DNA of 64,000 nucleotides, from assembly GCA_022385805.1 (NCBI GenBank), contig MU277701.1, positions 9,122-73,121 of the forward strand. Direction: 5' to 3'. The translations under genes were made by a program, and so were the position numbers. Positions 58,028-64,000 of this stretch are shown piece after piece. The DNA comes from Pilatotrama ljubarskyi (Eukaryota > Basidiomycota > Agaricomycetes > Polyporales > Polyporaceae). Below the pieces are notes generated by a model. It was not told where the DNA came from. It saw only the letters and a list, made by a program, of their open reading frames with translations, and ran no database searches. Position 1 is the stretch's first letter. The number at the start of each line of letters is the position of its first letter.

Positions 58028-58910
58028 ATGTTCACAGGTCTGGTATGCCGCCTTGCACGCCTGTAGCTCCTCGCTGACCTTTGGAATATCAACGTTCCAG
58101 ATCGAGCACCTAGGGACCGTCACGGACATCGTACATGACGCCGGCGGGTGCACCCTCACCATCGCGGACTCTGCGCCCATCCTGAATGACTGCCATGTTG
58201 GAGATTCCATCGCAGTCAATGGCGCGTGTCTGACAGTGATCGAGTTCGACAAGGAGGAGAAGGGCGGATGGTTCAAGGTCTGGCTCGCGAACGAGACCTT
58301 GGACAGGACGGATCTCGGTGAGCGCGTCGACGCAGTTGTTTCCCGGCAAGCGGACTGACAGTGCGTCAGGGGAGAGGAACGTCGGCGACCAGGTCAACCT
58401 AGAACGTGCTATGGGCGCGCATGTCCGCTTTGGCGGCCATTTCGTCCAGGTACGTTCTGGGCATACCGCATAGGGCCCCGAATCATTCATGGCTCATGAT
58501 GTCAACAGGCACATGTGGACACTACTGCTACGATCGTGGATAAGAAGCCGGATGGCGACTCGCTGCGCATACTCTTCCAATTGCCCGAGCCGACCCCGGA
58601 ACGCCCGTCTCTGCTGCCGTACCTCATCCCCAAGGGCTACGTTGCTATTGACGGGACGTCCTTGACTCTTACATCCGTGGACGACGCCAACCGTACGTTT
58701 GGCGTTATGCTCATCAAGCACACACAAGAAAAGATCACTCTCCCGAAGAAATCAATTGGGTCGAAGGTGAACATCGAAGTCGACATGGTGGGCAAGTTCG
58801 TGGACAAGAGCGTGCAGGCGGCGCTAGGCGGTGGTGGTGGTCCGTTGCGGTCCTTGGTGGAGAAAGTTGTGGAAGACGTGCTAATCAAGAAGGGACTGGT
58901 GCAGCAATAG
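58028..58910 (+). CDS. RIB5: riboflavin synthase
   Basis: Four exons (58028-58042, 58101-58317, 58370-58449, 58509-58910) give 237 residues. The 15-nt first exon encodes MFTGL, the invariant N-terminus of the family, followed by IEHLGTVTDI. The protein has the two homologous barrels: GDSIAVNGACLTV and ERNVGDQVNLERAM, GGHFVQAHVDTTATI in the first, and YVAIDGTSLTLTSV, SKVNIEVDMVGKFVDKSV in the second. It converts two molecules of dimethylribityllumazine to riboflavin. The predicted start is certain because of the MFTG signature. Confidence 0.96.
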
Positions 58911-59173
58911 ACACAGTGCTTTGAATATTCTTTGAGGGGCAGCGTGTGTAGAAGGCTGCAGAGAATGTACTGTAGCGAATCGCATGATCATGATGATGCT
59001 CAGAGCCATCGGTACTGCTCCCATGACCATATATGGTATGTCGCTAAATGAGCGGGACGGGCCGTCCTGGAGTAGCCTCAGCCCGACCTCCGACCTCAAC
59101 ATCCCCGTCGCCCTCTCTCTTCTGTCTTCCCAACCACCACCACACTGTATCTCAACATCGCTTGCTGGTCCTC

Positions 59174-61145
59174 ATGGATGGCCAGCTAAAGCCGAAGGTC
59201 GGCTCTGCCGCAAATGACGCGGCTCCGGGGATGCTGAGATCTCTTTCCAGGTCACCGCGAGGATGGACTACGAAAGAGCTCGTCCCGCATCCCCATTCAA
59301 GCCCCCCGCAACGTCGTTATCTCCTCCACTGGTCAGGCCAAAAGCCAAGGTCAACAGCAGTGCGAACATCCACACCCGCAAGGCTCCCAGCGTCGTCTCG
59401 ACCCCGCCCTCTACCCGGCCGAGTGCATTACCCACACGCGCACCCTCTCCGTTCAAGCCCACACAGACACGCACCGGAAATGCCTCTCCTGCAGGAGCAG
59501 CTGTCAAGGCGCGCCTGACGGCGCGTACGAATGGTGCTAACTCGACGTCACCCCTCCCGGAGTCCAGGCAGCGCGCACTCACTGCTGCACCCTCGGAGGC
59601 ACCATCTTTCGTCCGCTCGCGGAGGGGAAGCACATCGTCGCATTTGTTGTCATCACCTTCGCATACAGAGCTGAGTACCGCTTCGTCTCCTGCTCGGTCT
59701 GCGCTGTCGCTGCAAGTCGACGAGACGCCATCGCCCGGTTCAGTGGTTGCAAGGTCAACCGCGAACGTACGCGTGAAGGCTAAGCTATCGAGGGTGGCCG
59801 AGCCCGGAGCGCTCAGCCCACCTGCACGCCCGTCCTCTGCGCAACACATTAACAGACCCGCACGCGTCCCGTCCATATCCAACCTCAACCTCTCGCCACC
59901 GTTGATGCCAAGCAACGCCAACCACAGCCCTTCCTCTGCAACGTCTTCCCCATCAGGCCAGCATCGTTTTGCGACAACGAGAGAGGGCAGGCCGCATTCG
60001 TATCAGCCTCCGAAGTCCTATCAAGCCTTTGCTCCGAACGACGATCTTGCCATCAACTACAGCAGTACGCATACCATCACGGCGAAGGTGGATCCAGCTA
60101 CGGTCCCTCTGCCTCCCCAGTCCCCGCCGGTATCTACCCTATCGTTCTCTTCGCGTTCTTCGGCGTCACGATCCTCTGCATCTTATGAATCCCAAGAGTC
60201 GAGCGGCAGTCGGAGCACAGCGCCCACATTGCATTCGCACGTCAATGGCAACGGACACGGACGGCAGGGAAGCAGGTCGTCCCAGGCTCGAGCTAGCCTC
60301 GACGGTTTCGGCATTCGGAGCGAACCTATCTCTAGAGAGCCTTCAGCCACAAGCGAGGCAGAATACCCCGATGACTACGACTCGGAACCGCCGCACCACT
60401 TGGACAACAGCGAGGACGACTCCGAGCGAAAGATGAAGGCTGAGGCCAAGTCCAATCGCAAGGTACGTAATGCTCAGATGACGCATAGGCGCATATAGTC
60501 AATCGGGAGTTCTCGGATCTCATGGGAAAATGGTAGATCGCAGACCTTGAAATCACGAACCGTTCTCTTCTCGCGATCAACTCTAGCCTGGAAGCCACGA
60601 AACACAAACAGGCCAGAGAAATACGCGAGCTCCGGCGCAAACTGCGCGAGTCGCGGCTCATACTCCCGCCCCCAGCGTACCGCGCAGTGAAGTCTTCACT
60701 CACCCACGACGACGAAGAGGGCGAGGAAGAGGAGGAAGAAGAGGAGGAAGAGGATGCGGACATTATCGAAGGCAAGGACGACGATGCGTACCGCCGCGTG
60801 AAGGTATTGGTCGAAGGCCTCCTCGAATCGTGTCGACGTGCGCTCGAGTCTAAGCCGGAGGACTTCTTGGAGGGCGCTCGGACCGGCGTGGCTAAAGTCC
60901 TCACCGCGGAGGAGGTGCGGAACTGGCGAGGGGACGACAACGAGACCGAGACGCGCTCGACGCTCGATCCGGACGACGTCAGCTTTGCGAGCTCCCGCCC
61001 ACTCACGCCGTCTCGAATCGCGGTGCCGGGCAGTGACGATGGTCTCGACAGCGAGGACGAGGTTGAAGCGTCCTTGCTCGAGCCTGACATCAAGCCGCCT
61101 GCGCCCTTACCGCCCATTACGATCACACCCTCTGCTTCGCCATGA
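59174..61145 (+). CDS. low-complexity and coiled-coil protein, fungal
   Basis: Three exons (59174-59197, 59251-60462, 60537-61145) give 614 residues. The first two thirds are Ser/Pro/Thr-rich and basic, with repeated short blocks such as KPKV, RPKAKV, VKARLTAR and VKAKLSR. Exon 3 opens with a conserved helix, LEITNRSLLAINSSLEATKH through REIRELRRKLRESRLILPP, a long acidic Glu run, and a conserved YRRVKVLVEGLLESCRRALE helix, then a Pro-rich end. This coiled-coil block is, from memory, conserved in fungi, but no function was recognised. The first exon is inferred from a weak donor (GTCGGC); if wrong, the start may be at 59263. Confidence 0.68.
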
Positions 61146-61567
61146 AGGCCGTTCCGCTGTCCGGACTACTGCACTGTCTGTTGCCCCCTGCTATGTCACG
61201 ACTGCTGCATGATCGCTCGCTCGCTGTAGAACACTTCCGCTCTCCTTTCGTCTGCTTATATCCCTGCCTCCCCATCCTGACACTCATTTGGATCGGATCG
61301 CATACCCTTCATGCTCACCTAGCAGCATCACTCATATTCCCCGTTTTGTCGCACGATCGCGCACGATTGTCTGGTAGCAATGCCATGTCTACATGTTGCA
61401 TCTAATTCTCGAGCATACGCATCGCATAGGAACTAGCTAGGCCTGCCTTATACATATGTACAACGTGAATGTTCATGATTCCATCGTATTCCGCCAAAAT
61501 TCAACACATCATTACATGAGCCTTGTGCGTACCGGTATTGCGTGTTGCTAGCCTGTGGTCCTCTCAT
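61146..61567. other. convergent 3' region
   Basis: Space between the coiled-coil gene and the myosin end. No gene recognised. Confidence 0.6.
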
Positions 61568-64000
61568 TTATTCCTCCGCCAGTCGCTGAGCACGCTTCGC
61601 GAGCTGAACAATGAATGGTGTAGTTAGCTCGAGATCTCAAGTATTTGTAGCATAGCACTCACCGCGGCGGCCAAGTCTAATTGCCCGCCAACAGCAGGTG
61701 GCTTGGCTGCACCCCCGACCTTCGGCTTAGGAGCGCCAGCCGCAGGCCTGGACGCAGCAGGCACGGGCGGCTTCGCGCCAACCTTGGGCGGGGCACCCAC
61801 CGCAGGTTTGCTCGCCAACGGAGGCGGTCCAGGCTTCGGCTTTGCCGCCACTGGTGGCTTGGGGGCGAGTGAGCTGCCAGGCCTCGAACCGGCCGGAGTG
61901 CTCTCCGCTGACGACTCGGCGGCCGACGCATTCCTCTTCCAGGGAGCCGCGGAACCATTGCCCGCTGCCATTCCTGGGAACACAGCGACGGGCTTCGCGG
62001 AGGGGTCCGCCGAAACGGACTTGAGAGGGGTGCCGCCTCCGATCTTGGGGGCTGCAGGCGCCCCAGGGGCAGACGGGGTAGGTCGCTTGCCTGCAGGAGG
62101 CGGCGGAGGTGGGGGCGGAGGCGCTGCCACCTTTGGCTTTGGCGGGACGAGCTCGAGATAGTTGTTAGGCGCCCACCCCTCAACGCCGTCCTTCTTCACC
62201 AGCCACCAGCCGTTGTCATCCTTCTCTATCAACTCAACGATATCGTCCTTCTGGAGTGTCATCTCGCCTTCTTGTCCTTGGAAGGGGTACTTGGCCTTGT
62301 AGAGTTCCACCTCCGGCTCCGGAGGAGGGGGAGGGGGCGGAGGGGCTGCGGCACGTCCAGGAGGCGGCGGCGGCGCACGCGGAGCTGAAGATGCGGACGA
62401 CGCAGACGGTATCGCTGCTGGCGGTTTGACAGCGGCAGCTGGGGTTGACTTTCCAGGCAGAGGTTGCGCAGCCGGCTTCGGTCTGGACGCCGCTGACGGC
62501 GCAGGTCGCTGGGCAGTAGATGAGACATGGGGTAATCGAAGGTATCTGCAATCAGCTCACATCTGATGGCCCGCCCTTCCGCAGGAGCTTCCCTTGAGTG
62601 ATTGGGCGAACCACGCCTTCCTTTGGGCGAGGCGGAGGCTTCGACTGACTGGTTGGTGGCTCGCCGGACGGTACGTGGACGGTGTGACTCTTGTACATAT
62701 CACCCCGCTGCACGGTCTCGTCCTTGATGAACTTGATCTCCGCCTTCTTCTCTTTCTTCTTATTGTACGTGATCCTAAATACTTGTCAGTACCGAGCACG
62801 TGCAGTTATAACGACTACCTACGTCGGGCCAATCAGGACGCTGACGCTGCCTTGAGTGAGGCGCAAGATGTGGGTGGTCAGTTCGGTCTTGAAGACGCAG
62901 CTGATGATGGGATCGCCCTCCTCAGTAGGTCCGAGGTTCAATACCTGCAGCGTGCTCAGCGAGGGTCAAGACGTAAACAGCCACGTACTTACGAGCCAGT
63001 CGTCTCGGAGGTTCGACATGGAAATGCTCTTGATAGTGATCAGAGGGATCTTCCTCTCCAACGTGGTCACGGTCTGTCCGTCCTTGGCATTCGTGACCGC
63101 AATGTAGAGGGCTTTGTCGGTCTACGTCGGAAGGTGAGATACGATACCATGCCAGAGCAAAGCCAACGTACGAGGACGAGGAAGCGCGGACTGGGTTTGC
63201 TGGATCGACCGAACTTGGAGACAAGGAGCTGTGCCCTCGAACTAAACGTCACCTTATCTCCTACTCATTGTGTGAGAAGATGGCTGCGGTCGCACAGATC
63301 AAAAGCACTTACTACCGAGTCCACATGCCTCGGCAAGTTCCTCTCCCAAGGCGCTCTTCCCGTTGACATCGAGGTAGTCGCCCATGAAGCGGCGGTATCC
63401 GAGCAGACTGAATCGTCTCCGCTCCTTCCTACCAGCGAGGATTTGGTGGCCATAGTCGCGGATCTTGGCGTACTCTATGCCCTCCTTGTTGTTCTTCCAG
63501 AAGCGTTGGATACGCCGTGCACATTCGTTCTTGTAACGCATGTAGTTGCGCCACGCACGCTGGATGCGGGCGGCCATGTTGTGCCAGTACCGGTCACGCA
63601 TCGTCTCCAGCGCAAAGAGCTGGATACTAGTCAGCGACAAGTGCGACTTTGGTGAGGGCGACAGCTCACAGTCTCAGGGTTCTTGATGAACGCCTTTGTG
63701 ACACCCATCTGCCACTCTTCGCGAGCAATCCCGGTGTCGATGAGGATGCGCTCGCAAGCGGATTTCGCATCGCCTTGCCAGATGTATTCTCCAGCGTACG
63801 ACGTCGCCGGAGAGAGCAGGTAGAACCGCTCGACCATCTTCTCGAAGGTATTCCTGTACGCAAAACCGGCCCGCCGCACGCGAATGTTCTCCTGCAGACC
63901 GAGATACTTGACCTGGTGTAGCACGGCCTTGGTGTCGTACTCAGTCGAGCTGCGGTTCTGGTTTGGCTTGATCGTCCGAATGTATGACGGCTGAGCACGC
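61568..64000 (-). CDS. MYO1: class I myosin, C-terminal part (5' end outside window)
   Basis: Exons in order: 63999-63670 (entering from beyond the window), 63619-63313, 63260-63172, 63121-62993, 62944-62823, 62774-62561, 62508-61663 and 61603-61568. The visible part starts in the motor-converter region ([43 protein letters not shown]). It continues with IQ-like helices ([29 protein letters not shown]), the lipid-binding TH1 domain ([31 protein letters not shown]), a Pro-rich TH2 region, an SH3 domain ([40 protein letters not shown]), another Pro/Ala-rich tract and a final helix. It works at endocytic actin patches. The usual acidic, Trp-ended Arp2/3-binding tail is not seen. Confidence 0.94.

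Overview
The window is nuclear DNA of a filamentous basidiomycete, most likely an Agaricomycete (a polypore-like fungus is a guess). The evidence is very intron-dense genes with introns of about 46-70 nt (GTRNGY...YAG), GC-rich exons, a class I hydrophobin, a DUF6534 seven-helix membrane protein, a fungal-class P450, and tRNA genes with short introns. No rRNA, CRISPR array, intact transposon or viral gene was seen. All gene models were spliced by eye and their phases checked by arithmetic; none has transcript support.

Layout. 0-6 kb: the end of a SUN-domain reading frame, an 11-exon gene of a family that seems expanded in mushrooms, then two pyrimidine-strand repeat blocks. 6-15 kb: a probably decayed gene, a hypothetical gene, tRNA-Asp and tRNA-Trp (both with introns), a ferroportin-like transporter with two odd splice sites, and a 21-exon DUF6534 gene containing microexons. 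15-24 kb: tRNA-Cys directly upstream of alpha-MPP, a BRCA2/Brh2 homologue and an alkaline ceramidase. 24-35 kb: a single-pass membrane protein, a P450, and TRM6 divergent from an UNC-45/She4-like chaperone, then an Asn/Gly-rich protein. 35-48 kb: a PEHE-like chromatin protein, NAF1, a small SIM-bearing protein, a hydrophobin, mitochondrial EF-Ts, and a taxilin with an embedded SUMO-like domain. 48-64 kb: UDP-GlcNAc pyrophosphorylase, a GH5 exo-beta-1,3-glucanase, a Zn2Cys6 regulator, another single-pass protein, a tiny membrane protein divergent from riboflavin synthase, a coiled-coil protein, and the 3' half of a class I myosin.

The genes are mostly unrelated housekeeping loci and do not form a metabolic cluster. 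Some share a theme: UDP-GlcNAc pyrophosphorylase (chitin precursor), the beta-glucanase and the hydrophobin serve the cell wall, and the UNC-45/She4 chaperone and myosin-I serve the actin system. The most unusual items are the in-frame taxilin/SUMO-like chimera, the long array of degenerate GFxxA motifs in the BRCA2 homologue, the microexon-rich DUF6534 gene, and the signs of decay between about 6.4 and 12 kb.
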